Shown here one piece after another: positions 8,617-17,519 of a stretch of DNA of 64,000 nucleotides. Within the stretch, counting starts at the first letter, position 1. The number at the start of each line of letters is the position of its first letter. Source of the stretch: JAGPDB01 sp046331265. GTDB lineage: Bacteria; Actinomycetota; Acidimicrobiia; IMCC26256; JAGPDB01. Location: contig JAXLRE010000003.1 in the NCBI GenBank assembly GCA_046331265.1, forward strand, positions 124,001 through 188,000, read 5' to 3'. The translations under genes and the position numbers were made by a program. The notes beneath the pieces were generated by a model. That model was not told where the DNA came from. It saw only the letters and a list, made by a program, of their open reading frames with translations, and did no database searches.

Positions 8617-9534
8617 ATGAGAATTATTAAAAATAAAGACAAAAGTGAAAATCCAACTGCCTTAACCATAGGTGTATTTGATGGTGTGCACCTAGGCCAT
8701 CAAAGTTTATTGAAAAAGCTTGATAGTCTCGCTCAAGATGAATCATTATTAAGAACAGTTGTAACTTTTGATGTTCATCCTCTATCTATTGTTGCACCCG
8801 GACATGATCCAAAAATGCTGCTAACTCTCGAACGAAGACTCGAACTATTAGAAAAAACTGGTTTAGTAGATCAAGTTTTGGTTATTACTTTCGATGCTGT
8901 CCGAGCTGCTCAATCTGCAAAAGATTTTATAAGTGAAGTTTTGGTCGAACAGTTAAACGTGAAGCAGATATTAGTTGGTAAGAATTTTCAGTTTGGTCAC
9001 GAAAGAAGAGGAAACGTTGCTTTATTAAAAGATATGGGAGAACAATATGGATATAGCGTTTCTCCTGTTGAGCTATTAACAAATGAAGCGCTTTCGCCTG
9101 TTTCTTCAACTTTAATTAGACAATATATCTCAGTCGGTAATGTGGAAAAAGCTAACGAACTGCTATCTCGTCCGCATGAATTAAAAGGTATTGTTGTCCA
9201 TGGTGACAAAATTGGTACAGATTTAGGGTATCCGACTGCAAACACGCAAGTTAATAGTGGAATGTGCATTCCTGCTGATGGTGTCTATGGCGGACATGTA
9301 GTTGTTGACGATAAACAGTATTTATCTGCAATATCAATTGGTGTTAGGCCAATGTTTCATGAAGATAATATTCGTGTTATTGAACCGCACATTCTCGATT
9401 TTTCTGGTGATATATATGGTCAAGAGATTAAGATCCTTTTCGATAGAAAAATTCGTGATCAGCTGGTACTTGAATCTAAGCAGGCTTTGATCGAACAAAT
9501 TGGTAAAGACATTATGGATGTGCGTACCATATAA
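8617..9534 (+). CDS. ribF: bifunctional riboflavin kinase / FAD synthetase
   Basis: 305 residues. The N-terminal nucleotidyltransferase (FAD synthetase) domain has ALTIGVFDGVHLGHQSLL and a C-terminal-half signature SSTLIRQYISVGNVEKA. The C-terminal flavokinase domain has HELKGIVVHGDKIGTDLGYPTANT, containing the ATP/Mg binding PTAN motif, and IRVIEPHILDFSGDIYG with the catalytic glutamate region. It makes FMN and then FAD from riboflavin. Translationally close to truB (2 bp) and to the next kinase gene (2 bp). Confidence 0.96.
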   Translation: MRIIKNKDKSENPTALTIGVFDGVHLGHQSLLKKLDSLAQDESLLRTVVTFDVHPLSIVAPGHDPKMLLTLERRLELLEKTGLVDQVLVITFDAVRAAQSAKDFISEVLVEQLNVKQILVGKNFQFGHERRGNVALLKDMGEQYGYSVSPVELLTNEALSPVSSTLIRQYISVGNVEKANELLSRPHELKGIVVHGDKIGTDLGYPTANTQVNSGMCIPADGVYGGHVVVDDKQYLSAISIGVRPMFHEDNIRVIEPHILDFSGDIYGQEIKILFDRKIRDQLVLESKQALIEQIGKDIMDVRTI

Positions 9535-9536
9535 AT

Positions 9537-10526
9537 ATGGATTTTAAAGTTATTACTTATGGAGAAGTAGGCCTTGAAGAGATCGTAACTAATGGAATTT
9601 CATCTGGTCACATTCCTGGTGGTAGTGCATTAAATATAGCGACAGCTCTAACTCGTCTTGGTGTAAATGCAGCGATTGTTTCTCCCTATAATTCTGAAGC
9701 CGTTCCTTCAATTGTTGTAAATTCGCGTATGCATTCATTAGGTGTAAATCAATCATTATTGGTCGAATCCGATAAAGCATTGCCGGTAATAAAACATGTA
9801 ATAAGCGATGATGGTGAAGTAGAAACAAGATATTTTATTGGTAGTAGCACTCAGGAAGATTGGGACTTAATTGATTTACGCGATGGACCTAAAGATGGAG
9901 ATGTATTAGTCATAAATGGAACTTTAGCTTTTGGTGATGGTCCAATGGCTAAAGTTTACGACACATTATTTAAAGTCGGTTCAAAATTTCATACAATCAT
10001 TTTTGATCCAAATATCAGACCTCAACTTATTAAAGATATAGATGAGGCAAAAGAGAGATTTGATAATTGGGTATCACAATCTACAATCGTAAAAGCTAGT
10101 GCTGAAGACATTAAATGGCGTTATCCAGAACTATCTATAGAAGAAGTAGGCGCCTTGCTTCTGGAACAAGGACCGGCCATAGTCGTAATAACAAATGGAC
10201 GCGAAGGATCACATATTTTTTCTAGAAGCGGTCAGTTCGCTATGCCGGCAATAGAAATTGATCAAAAAGATTTCATAAACCAAATAGGGGTAGGCGATGC
10301 CTTCACGGCAGGTTTAGTGAAATGGCTAATCGCAAATGATATGACAGCTAAAGCTGAAATTGAACAGATCTCTGGCCTTCAATCGCTTGATTTACTTTTG
10401 CGGTCAAGTGAATACTCATCATCAATTTGTAAAACCTCAGGCACAAATTTTGATCCAGTAACCCCGAATGAAGTACCAGTATTGCATAGATTGCGTGTAA
10501 TTGATGGCGGAGCATCAGCGAATTGA
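9537..10526 (+). CDS. PfkB-family carbohydrate kinase (fructokinase-like)
   Basis: 329 residues. The N-terminal sugar-binding region contains GHIPGGSALNIATALTRLG. The central DPNIRPQLI is typical of fructokinase-like members. The C-terminal PfkB signature is NQIGVGDAFTAGLVKW, with the catalytic Asp in GVGD, where most relatives have GAGD. It should phosphorylate a sugar with ATP in the cytoplasm; fructose is the best guess, but ribose or other sugars are possible. It starts 2 bp after ribF, so it is the last gene of the rbfA operon. About 125 bp separate it from rpsO. Confidence 0.87.
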   Translation: MDFKVITYGEVGLEEIVTNGISSGHIPGGSALNIATALTRLGVNAAIVSPYNSEAVPSIVVNSRMHSLGVNQSLLVESDKALPVIKHVISDDGEVETRYFIGSSTQEDWDLIDLRDGPKDGDVLVINGTLAFGDGPMAKVYDTLFKVGSKFHTIIFDPNIRPQLIKDIDEAKERFDNWVSQSTIVKASAEDIKWRYPELSIEEVGALLLEQGPAIVVITNGREGSHIFSRSGQFAMPAIEIDQKDFINQIGVGDAFTAGLVKWLIANDMTAKAEIEQISGLQSLDLLLRSSEYSSSICKTSGTNFDPVTPNEVPVLHRLRVIDGGASAN

Positions 10527-10570
10527 TCAAGATTTCGTATTAAGTGGCTGTTTTTAGATAGAATTGACTA

Positions 10571-10645
10571 GTCGATTTTCGCCTTTCGACAATCTGGAGG
10601 TTCCACCTCCTAAATCAGACAAAAGACTCACCGGCGAATATAGGA
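10571..10645 (+). ncRNA. structured rpsO leader with a possible autoregulatory pseudoknot
   Basis: Two perfect stems precede rpsO: GTCGA (10571-10575) with TCGAC (10586-10590), and GGAGGT (10596-10601) with ACCTCC (10605-10610) around a 3-base loop. The loop of the first contains TTCGCC (10578-10583), complementary to GGCGAA (10633-10638), which lies just before the Shine-Dalgarno AGGAG (10641-10645). Pairing would close a pseudoknot on the ribosome-binding site. S15 is known to repress its own mRNA through structured leaders in several phyla; the fold and regulation here are inferred. Confidence 0.5.
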
Positions 10646-10651
10646 GCAAAA

Positions 10652-10927
10652 ATGGCTACAGCCACTAATAAAGATAAAGTAAAAGAAATAATTTCAGAGC
10701 ATAAGCTTCACGAATCTGATACTGGTTCCCCAGAAGTTCAAATCGCTTTGTTATCAGGACGAATAGACCACCTTACTAATCACCTTAAAACACATAAAAA
10801 AGATTTCCACTCACGTCGAGGTCTTTTGATGTTGGTAGGTCGTCGTAGAAGATTGCTTGACTATCTAAAAGATGTTGATGTCGAAAGATATCGAGCAATA
10901 GTCAAAAAACTAGGCTTACGCCGATAG
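10652..10927 (+). CDS. rpsO: 30S ribosomal protein S15
   Basis: 91 residues, close to the usual 89. The typical helical bundle is visible with HESDTGSPEVQIALLSGRIDHLTNHLKTHKKDFHSRRGLLMLVGRRRRLLDYLKDVD, which carries the rRNA-binding residues. S15 binds the junction of helices 20-22 of 16S rRNA and organises the platform of the small subunit. It has an AGGAG ribosome-binding site, a structured leader and its own downstream terminator, followed by pnp as in most bacteria. Confidence 0.98.
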   Translation: MATATNKDKVKEIISEHKLHESDTGSPEVQIALLSGRIDHLTNHLKTHKKDFHSRRGLLMLVGRRRRLLDYLKDVDVERYRAIVKKLGLRR

Positions 10928-10938
10928 CAGACTTTTTG

Positions 10939-10963
10939 AGCCGAGCCATCCGCTCGGCTTTTT
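10939..10963 (+). terminator. intrinsic terminator after rpsO
   Basis: AGCCGAGC (10939-10946) pairs perfectly with GCTCGGCT (10952-10959) around a 5-base loop, followed by four T. It lies 11 bp after the rpsO stop and may attenuate rather than abolish read-through into pnp. Confidence 0.85.
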
Positions 10964-11016
10964 AAGTTTTGTGGAAAAATATAAATAATAAACAAAGCTG
11001 AGGCCAGATTCGGTTG

Positions 11017-11057
11017 TCAGTTGTGACCACTTAAAAGTTTTAAGTGATGACTACTGA
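11017..11057 (+). promoter_or_regulatory. long stem-loop in the pnp leader
   Basis: CACTTAAA (11028-11035) pairs with TTTAAGTG (11039-11046) around a 3-base loop. An outer segment TCAGT (11017-11021) pairs with ACTGA (11053-11057) across an internal mismatch region. In E. coli a leader duplex of pnp is the RNase III entry point for autoregulated decay; a similar role here is inference only. Confidence 0.4.
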
Positions 11058-11110
11058 GAATCACGAACATGGTCCCCAGCTAAACGCATTGCGTATTACA
11101 AGGAGACAAC

Positions 11111-13525
11111 ATGTCAAAACCAATAACAGCATCTGGCGTTATTAACGCAGATGGTTTAACAATGACTTTAGAAACAGGAAAATTAGCAAATCTAGTTTCT
11201 TCAGTGCATGCAAAAATCGAAGGAACAGAACTTCTTTCAACAGCAGCTACAGCAAAAGCGCGTGAAGGCACAGACTTTTTCCCACTAACAGTTGATGTTG
11301 AAGAAAGAATGTATGCTGCAGGAAAAATTCCTGGATCATTTTTTAGAAGAGAAGGACGTCCAAGCGAACACGCAATTTTAACTTCGCGTCTGACTGACCG
11401 TCCTTTGCGTCCAGCTTTTGCGGATGATTTTAAAAATGAAGTTCAATTAGTTTCAACAATTCTAGGTGTCGACCTAGTTAATCCTCACGACATACTTTCA
11501 ATCAATGCTTGCTCTGCAGCATTATATATTTCAGGTATGCCATTTGAAGGACCAGTGGGTGCAACACGTTTGGCTCACCTAGATGGAAAATGGGTAGCTA
11601 ACCCAACATACCAACAAGGCGATGAATCAACATTCGAACTTGTTGTTGCCGGCCGTGAACTTGAAAATGGCGATGTTGCAATAATGATGGTTGAAGCAGG
11701 TGCTACACCGGGAGCCTTTGAAAAAATTGCGCAAGGTGCTCCAAAAATTACTGAAGAAGTCCTAATTGAAGGTTTAGACGAATCTAAAAAATGGATTTCT
11801 GCAGCGATTAAAGTTCAACGTGATTTTCGTGCTGCAGTCATTGCCGAAAAAGGTGAAATAGCAAACATCGAATACACACCTATTGTTGATTATTCTGATG
11901 AAGAATTTGATGCAGTTAAATCAAGTGTATACGAAGATACAAGTGCTGCAATGCTTATCGCTGACAAGCATGATCGTCAATTAAGACTTGATGTAATAAA
12001 AGAAGAACTTATTGAAAAACTTTGCGGTAGCGAAGAAGATCAAAAAGAATATTTTGGAAGTGAAAAAGCATTAAAGGCTGCATTCTCATATTTGCAAAAG
12101 AAAATTGTTCGTACTCGTATCATCGAAGAAGGGATACGTATTGACGGACGTAAGCTAGATGAACTTCGACCAGTATCAGCTGAAGTTGGAGTTTTAGCTC
12201 AAGCTCATGGTTCTGCATTATTCCAAAGAGGTGAAACTCAAGTTCTTTCTGTTGCGACACTTGGTATGCCTCGTATGGAACAAATGCTAGACACTATTAC
12301 AGTTGACGATAAAAAAACTTATATGCATCATTACAACTTCCCACCAAGTTCAGTTGGCGAAGTTGGTCGTGTTGGCTCACCTAAGCGACGTGAAATTGGT
12401 CACGGAGCATTAGCAGAGCGTGCACTTATCGGTGTTATTCCTGATCAAATTAAATGGCCTTACACAATGCGTGTTGTTTCTGATGTTCTGGCATCTAATG
12501 GTTCAACATCACAAGCATCTGTTTGTGGTTCAACACTTGCTTTAATGGACGCTGGTGTTCCTATAGCTGCTCCAATTGCGGGTATCGCAATGGGACTTAT
12601 TACTGACAACGAAAAGTACGTCACATTAACTGACATCCTTGGTGCAGAAGATGCTTTTGGCGATATGGACTTTAAAGTTGCAGGATCACGTGACAGTATT
12701 ACTGCATTGCAGCTTGATACAAAAATTGATGGTATTCCAGCCGATGTTTTAGGTAAAGCCTTATCTCAAGCAAAGCAAGCTCGTCTTGACATATTAGATG
12801 TCATGGAAGCTGCAATATCTGCACCTAGAGAAGATGTTAAAACAACAGCTCCAAAGATCATCACATTTGAAATTCCAGGAGACAAAATAGGTGAAGTTAT
12901 TGGTCCAAAGGGTAAAAACATTCAAGCTGTTCAAGCAGAAACTGGTTGCGATATTTCAATCAACGATGTTGATGGCGTTGGCGTCGTAACTATTGGTGGC
13001 CTTGAATCTTCAATGGTTAATCAAGCTAAAGAAATGATTGATTTAGCTCTAAACCCACCTGTCCCAGAAGTTGGTGCAGTTTATGAAGGTACTGTTGTTG
13101 GTACGACAAAGTTCGGTGCATTTGTAAACATATTGCCAGGACGTGATGGACTAGTTCATATCTCGAAACTTGGAAACGGTAAAAGAGTTGACGTAGTTGA
13201 AGATGTCATCAACGTTGGTGATGTTCTACAAGTTCGTGTTGAGGATATGGACGATAAAGGTAAAGTCGCTTTAACTCCGGTAGGCGATGGAAACATAAGC
13301 GAAGCTTCGTCTGAGAATACTGATGCTCAAACATCTACAAGCAATGATGAAGAGCCACGAACAAGATCAAGATCACGTTCAAATGCATCTAGTTCAGATT
13401 CTGAAAGAGACTTTGCTAGTTTTTCTGATTTCTTAGATACCGAAATGAAAAACCAATTCGGCGATTTAGGTCCAGAAGAAGTCCGTAAACCTCGTGATAA
13501 CAATCGTAGAGGTCGTAGAAGATAA
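11111..13525 (+). CDS. pnp: polynucleotide phosphorylase
   Basis: 804 residues. Two RNase PH-like domains are present; the first contains FFRREGRPSEHAILTSRLTDRPLRP, the second (from about 340) contains GIRIDGRKLDELRPVSAEVG and the catalytic region around DAGVPIAAPIAGIAMGL. A KH domain (about 590-650, GEVIGPKGKNIQAVQAETG) and an S1 domain (about 655-725, GAVYEGTVVGTTKFGAFVNILPGRDGLVH) follow. The tail of about 75 residues is Ser/Arg-rich and ends in basic GRRR. The enzyme degrades RNA 3' to 5' with phosphate. Start ATG has AAGGAG eight bases upstream. Confidence 0.98.
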   Translation: MSKPITASGVINADGLTMTLETGKLANLVSSVHAKIEGTELLSTAATAKAREGTDFFPLTVDVEERMYAAGKIPGSFFRREGRPSEHAILTSRLTDRPLRPAFADDFKNEVQLVSTILGVDLVNPHDILSINACSAALYISGMPFEGPVGATRLAHLDGKWVANPTYQQGDESTFELVVAGRELENGDVAIMMVEAGATPGAFEKIAQGAPKITEEVLIEGLDESKKWISAAIKVQRDFRAAVIAEKGEIANIEYTPIVDYSDEEFDAVKSSVYEDTSAAMLIADKHDRQLRLDVIKEELIEKLCGSEEDQKEYFGSEKALKAAFSYLQKKIVRTRIIEEGIRIDGRKLDELRPVSAEVGVLAQAHGSALFQRGETQVLSVATLGMPRMEQMLDTITVDDKKTYMHHYNFPPSSVGEVGRVGSPKRREIGHGALAERALIGVIPDQIKWPYTMRVVSDVLASNGSTSQASVCGSTLALMDAGVPIAAPIAGIAMGLITDNEKYVTLTDILGAEDAFGDMDFKVAGSRDSITALQLDTKIDGIPADVLGKALSQAKQARLDILDVMEAAISAPREDVKTTAPKIITFEIPGDKIGEVIGPKGKNIQAVQAETGCDISINDVDGVGVVTIGGLESSMVNQAKEMIDLALNPPVPEVGAVYEGTVVGTTKFGAFVNILPGRDGLVHISKLGNGKRVDVVEDVINVGDVLQVRVEDMDDKGKVALTPVGDGNISEASSENTDAQTSTSNDEEPRTRSRSRSNASSSDSERDFASFSDFLDTEMKNQFGDLGPEEVRKPRDNNRRGRRR

Positions 13526-13563
13526 TTATTTACTTATTTTAAGTACAAAAAAGACACCGCTAT

Positions 13564-13600
13564 AACGCGAAAAGACTTTCAAGAGTTTATTTTTCGCGTT
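13564..13600. repeat. inverted repeat after pnp
   Basis: AACGCGAAAA (13564-13573) and TTTTCGCGTT (13591-13600) are perfect 10-bp arms around a 17-base loop. No T run follows on the plus strand, so it is either a weak terminator for pnp or an operator upstream of the protease gene, whose -10 starts 9 bp later. Confidence 0.55.
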
Positions 13601-13608
13601 ATTTGCGA

Positions 13609-13614
13609 GATACT
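13609..13614 (+). promoter_or_regulatory. -10 element of the first protease gene
   Basis: GATACT ends seven bases before the ATG; the same arrangement (GATAAT, seven bases, ATG) precedes the downstream paralogue, so both are probably leaderless. Confidence 0.5.
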
Positions 13615-13621
13615 AGGTCTT

Positions 13622-15034
13622 ATGGCCTACAAAATTGTGTTTAATAAACGCATGAATTTTTGGGCTGTTCTTTTACTAATTTGTTTATTAGTTCTATCTT
13701 CTCAATTTATGTTAGCTAATAGCGGTTTTGCTGCAGATAAAAAAGATCTTTATATCGGTTCTACACAATTAAAAGGCCAAGGTGTAGTTCTAGGTATTTA
13801 TGATGGTGGAGTTAATTTAGCTAATTCTGCTTTAAAAACTGGTTCAACATCTCGAATTGTTTCTCAAAACTGTGTAGGAAGCTTTACAGAAATTAATCCG
13901 TGTAGCAACGATGACTCTACCAAAGCGCAAAACATTTGTTACACAACTGACATTGGTTGTTTCCACGGTATGGCGGTTGCTAGTTTTGCTGCAGGTAATA
14001 ATGAAGAAGTAAATATTCAAAATAAAAAATATGAAATCGGTGGCCCTGCTTCACAAGCGAAAATTGCATATGTTCGTCAAGCGATGGACAAAAAAGGAAC
14101 CATAAAATATGAAGATTTTATTTCTGCATTAAACATATTTGTTGATGACGTTCAAACCCATAAAAGCTACGCACCTTCTGTCATAAATTTGTCCCTTAGT
14201 TTTCCTCGTGATTCATACTCAGACTGTAATCAAGACAATGAAGCAAAACGAGCTATTGATTACTTAACCTCTCAGGGCGTAATCGTCGTTGCTTCAAGTG
14301 GCAACGAATCAGATAAATCTCGTATTTCTTATCCTGCTTGTATGGACAATGTTATTGCTGTCGGTAGTTCAAAAGATCAAAATGGAAATCAGATTGTTTC
14401 TGATTTTTCTAATATGTCAAATGATATAGATATCGTGGCACCAGGAGAAAATATTGTCGCTGTAGCTCCTGAAGAAAGAAAGTATCTAAAAGTTGAAGGT
14501 ACTTCTTTTGCCGCTCCAATTGTTAGCGGTGCAATTGTTTTAATGAAGCAGATCGATCCTACAATCAATACTTCAAGAGCAATTGAGGTTTTACATCAAA
14601 GTGGTTCAGATATAACAGATTTGCAAACAGGTAATAAATACAAAGAATTAAACATTGATAAAGCACTTATATCGTTAGGTGCAATTCCTGAGCTAAAACT
14701 TAACCAATCAAAATCCTCTGATACTAAATCTGTAAATAGAGAGAGCACAGAAGTTAACGCTTCAAGCAAAGTAAGCGCTAATGAGTCAGCTTCTAGATTA
14801 GCTATTGATAATCAAAACGAATCAAAAAGTATAAAGGTAAAAACGTCTAACTATTTGCCAGATAAAGTAATGGTTTTCATATTTTTATTAGCCATTGTAT
14901 TGTTTTTGCTAGTTTGCGTTTATATTAGATCGCGGAGAGTCAAATCTTATTTCCCTACTAAATGGGACGATATTGAATTTGAGAGTGAAATACTGGCTCT
15001 TGAATATAAATATTTAGAATCTCTAAGAGATTAA
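13622..15034 (+). CDS. secreted, membrane-anchored S8 subtilisin-like protease without prodomain
   Basis: 470 residues. A signal peptide (about 12-37) is followed directly by the S8 domain: Asp in GIYDGGV (61), His in GCFHGMAVASF (115), oxyanion Asn in SSGNESD (228) and Ser in EGTSFAAPIVSG (295). Cysteines around the His loop suggest disulfides. A Ser/Asn-rich linker leads to a C-terminal membrane helix (about 415-440) and a cytoplasmic tail of about 30 residues. The layout recalls mycosins (MycP), but no type VII secretion gene is in the window. Unlike its neighbour it has no inhibitor_I9-like prodomain, and its Asp motif is DGG rather than D[ST]G. Tandem paralogue of the gene at 15087. Confidence 0.88.
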   Translation: MAYKIVFNKRMNFWAVLLLICLLVLSSQFMLANSGFAADKKDLYIGSTQLKGQGVVLGIYDGGVNLANSALKTGSTSRIVSQNCVGSFTEINPCSNDDSTKAQNICYTTDIGCFHGMAVASFAAGNNEEVNIQNKKYEIGGPASQAKIAYVRQAMDKKGTIKYEDFISALNIFVDDVQTHKSYAPSVINLSLSFPRDSYSDCNQDNEAKRAIDYLTSQGVIVVASSGNESDKSRISYPACMDNVIAVGSSKDQNGNQIVSDFSNMSNDIDIVAPGENIVAVAPEERKYLKVEGTSFAAPIVSGAIVLMKQIDPTINTSRAIEVLHQSGSDITDLQTGNKYKELNIDKALISLGAIPELKLNQSKSSDTKSVNRESTEVNASSKVSANESASRLAIDNQNESKSIKVKTSNYLPDKVMVFIFLLAIVLFLLVCVYIRSRRVKSYFPTKWDDIEFESEILALEYKYLESLRD

Positions 15035-15039
15035 ATACA

Positions 15040-15056
15040 AAAAAGACAGTCTTTTT
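15040..15056 (+). repeat. short palindrome with T run after the first protease gene
   Basis: AAAAAGAC and GTCTTTTT form a 17-bp palindrome around one base, 5 bp after the stop codon. As RNA it would be a weak hairpin ending in U residues and may act as a partial terminator. Confidence 0.4.
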
Positions 15057-15073
15057 CTTTTCGCAATATTCGC

Positions 15074-15079
15074 GATAAT
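15074..15079 (+). promoter_or_regulatory. -10 element of the second protease gene
   Basis: GATAAT ends seven bases before the ATG at 15087, with no Shine-Dalgarno sequence between. Confidence 0.5.
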
Positions 15080-15086
15080 AGGTTTA

Positions 15087-17486
15087 ATGTTAAGAAGCGC
15101 TAATTCAATTGCCCGCAAATCTCTCGCAAGCGCAGGATTTCTAGTTTGTCTTTTAATGGCATGTGGAAACGTCGTTTCTGCTTTTGCTGTTGATAATAAC
15201 CCTAACGATAAAGTTATGGTTGCTCTAGACCTTAAATCGAGCCTACAAAATGAAAAAGGCAATGTTGTAGTTACTGTTGCTAGTGTTGGAGACAAGCAAA
15301 AAACAATAGAAGAAATTAAATCTAAGCTAGATGTGCAAATCGTCAATGATTTAAGTGAGTTACCAATATTCGTTGTAGAAGGAGTGGGACTACAAGATAT
15401 AGATACTCTTATCTCAATAGAAACGATAAAGGGTCTTGAACCTCAAAGAACATTCAAAAATGATTCTGTCGATTATCTTGAAAATGTTTCAGCATTAGGG
15501 TTAACTACAAGTTCGAATACAGGCACTTCGTTAACTGGCAAAGGTTCAGTAGTTGGAATAATTGACAGTGGTATTAACTCGGACAATACAATTTTTAAAG
15601 ACAAAAATGGTCAATCGCGTGTTGTGTCACAAGGTTGTGTTAATCAAGATGACATTGAAATTGCTCCTTGTTCAACAACTCCTGGAAAAGCAGCCTATAT
15701 AAGTTGTTCAAGTGATGTTGGTTCTTGTTGGCATGGGCATGCTGTTGCTGGTTTTTCATCAGGTACACAAATGGCTCTGACGAATGATACAGGAACAGTT
15801 AAATTAGATGTTGGTGGTAGTGCACCAGAGTCTAAGATTTCATTTTTTAGAATTGCTGATAGTGAAGCTCACGGGCCGACAAATATTTCTCTTCTTGCTG
15901 GGTTAAATAAATTTTTGAGCGATGTTAAGAACAATCCACAAGTTGCTCCTAATGTGATCAATATTTCTATTGGTTGGGGTAGTGGTGTTATCCCTCGATG
16001 TGATTATTTCACATCCATCAATCTTGCTATTGATGAACTTGTTCAAAGAGGAGTAACTATTGTTGCCGCAAGCGGTAACGAGGGTGATAAATCTCGTATA
16101 GTTATGCCTGCATGTCTTCCAAATGTCATTGGAGTAGGGGCTAGCGAATTTGTCAAAGATGCAAATGGAAAAATCATTTCAGAACAGGTTGCCAAATATT
16201 CAAATATGTCAGATGAAGTAGATATTGTTGCGCCAGGTACAGACTTACCCGCAGCAACTCCTACGGAAGGAACGTATTATCCAAAAGTTAGTGGTACATC
16301 ATTTGCATCTCCAATTGTTGCAGGTGCAGTAGCTTTGCTTCATCAAGCAAAACCAACTGCGAGTCCTTCAGAAATTAAGAATGCGATTGTTAGCGGATCT
16401 GATCAAATAAAAGATCCGCAAACTGGAAAATCTTTTCCAAGACTAAATGTTAAAAAAGCATTATCAGCATTAACTGCTGTTCCAGCAACGACAACTACAT
16501 CTACAAGTGTTACAACTACAACTACTGCAGGATCTTCTACAACAACTCCTGCAACGACAACTACAACTGTCCCTGTAACCACAAGACCTGTACCCGGTTC
16601 AGATAACAGTGCAATTCTCTCAATCAACTCGAGTGAAAATAATATTTTTGCTGGTGAAAAAGTAAAAATCAAAGTATCGCTGACAAATACAGGCAAAAAT
16701 GATTTAAATGATATAACTACATCTCTATCGATTAGAGGAAATGTTCTAAAGACAACCAAAGCAAATTTGATTAAAGATGCAAAAGATCAAATTGTATTAG
16801 AACAAGATCTAAGTGGCCTGGAACTCGCATTTGGAGGTAAAAAACCATCTGCAGATATTACGCCACAAATGGTAAATGATATTAAAGCCGTTTCTTGTTG
16901 GTCAACTAATGTTTGTATTGAAGGTAAAGTTACTGTTTCAATTTTAAACATTCCACCAAGTTATGAAAGAGAACAACACTCGACCGGCAGCAGCCAGACA
17001 TATAAAGACACAATCACTAATAATGACGATAAGACAATTACGAATCTTGTGGTAAAAGATGCTGGTCTAGGAGTTTTGAAGTTTGATAAAACAGAACTAA
17101 AGCCAGGCGAAAGTTCAACTACTGACATAATCGATGTTGGTGCGAACTATGCCCCAGGATCTTGGGAAATTACTATCACAGGGACTATCGATGGTAGAGA
17201 AGGTGTAATAGCTATTTATACGCTGACAGTAGATGACAATTCTACGACTGTGACAACTACAACGGTAACTCCATCAACAACGACTCCTAGTGTCTCAGTG
17301 CAGGGTCAAAATGTTACAAGAAGCTCAGCGAATACCGCACAAGGTTCACTACCATTTACAGGTGGATCATCACTCAAGATCTTCTTTGCAGGTCTTTGGC
17401 TGTTACTTGCCGGTGTGATGGTTATGTGTTTCATGGATGGTTTTGCGAAGCTTAAATTAGCTCGTATTCCTAATAGTAGGGTCTGA
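15087..17486 (+). CDS. secreted S8 subtilisin-like protease with I9 prodomain and LPFTG anchor
   Basis: 799 residues. Signal peptide (about 1-34), an inhibitor_I9-like prodomain (about 43-123), and an S8 domain with Asp160 (GIIDSG), His216 (CWHGHAVAGF), Asn331 (ASGNEGD) and Ser405 (SGTSFASPIVAG). A Thr-rich linker (about 463-500) leads to beta-sandwich domains (about 515-720) that may be CARDB-like. A second Thr-rich linker precedes LPFTG (755-759), a hydrophobic helix and a basic tail, a complete sortase sorting signal. It is probably a cell-wall-attached protease. It shares the Cys-rich segment before the catalytic His with the upstream paralogue, so the pair arose by duplication. Confidence 0.9.
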   Translation: MLRSANSIARKSLASAGFLVCLLMACGNVVSAFAVDNNPNDKVMVALDLKSSLQNEKGNVVVTVASVGDKQKTIEEIKSKLDVQIVNDLSELPIFVVEGVGLQDIDTLISIETIKGLEPQRTFKNDSVDYLENVSALGLTTSSNTGTSLTGKGSVVGIIDSGINSDNTIFKDKNGQSRVVSQGCVNQDDIEIAPCSTTPGKAAYISCSSDVGSCWHGHAVAGFSSGTQMALTNDTGTVKLDVGGSAPESKISFFRIADSEAHGPTNISLLAGLNKFLSDVKNNPQVAPNVINISIGWGSGVIPRCDYFTSINLAIDELVQRGVTIVAASGNEGDKSRIVMPACLPNVIGVGASEFVKDANGKIISEQVAKYSNMSDEVDIVAPGTDLPAATPTEGTYYPKVSGTSFASPIVAGAVALLHQAKPTASPSEIKNAIVSGSDQIKDPQTGKSFPRLNVKKALSALTAVPATTTTSTSVTTTTTAGSSTTTPATTTTTVPVTTRPVPGSDNSAILSINSSENNIFAGEKVKIKVSLTNTGKNDLNDITTSLSIRGNVLKTTKANLIKDAKDQIVLEQDLSGLELAFGGKKPSADITPQMVNDIKAVSCWSTNVCIEGKVTVSILNIPPSYEREQHSTGSSQTYKDTITNNDDKTITNLVVKDAGLGVLKFDKTELKPGESSTTDIIDVGANYAPGSWEITITGTIDGREGVIAIYTLTVDDNSTTVTTTTVTPSTTTPSVSVQGQNVTRSSANTAQGSLPFTGGSSLKIFFAGLWLLLAGVMVMCFMDGFAKLKLARIPNSRV

Positions 17487-17507
17487 CAAATCTAATTTTT
17501 TTTCGAC

Positions 17508-17513
17508 TACCAT
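17508..17513 (+). promoter_or_regulatory. -10 element of a leaderless dapB transcript
   Basis: TACCAT is followed by exactly six bases and the dapB ATG at 17520; there is no Shine-Dalgarno sequence. Confidence 0.5.
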
Positions 17514-17519
17514 ATTTAT

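Noticed and set aside
13622..15034. MycP of a type VII secretion system
   Set aside because: Same domain layout, but no EccB, EccC, EccD or EsxA/B gene is nearby.
16403..16759. 118-codon minus-strand frame rich in Val
   Set aside because: Antisense of the Thr-rich linker of the second subtilase; no ribosome-binding site or conserved domain.
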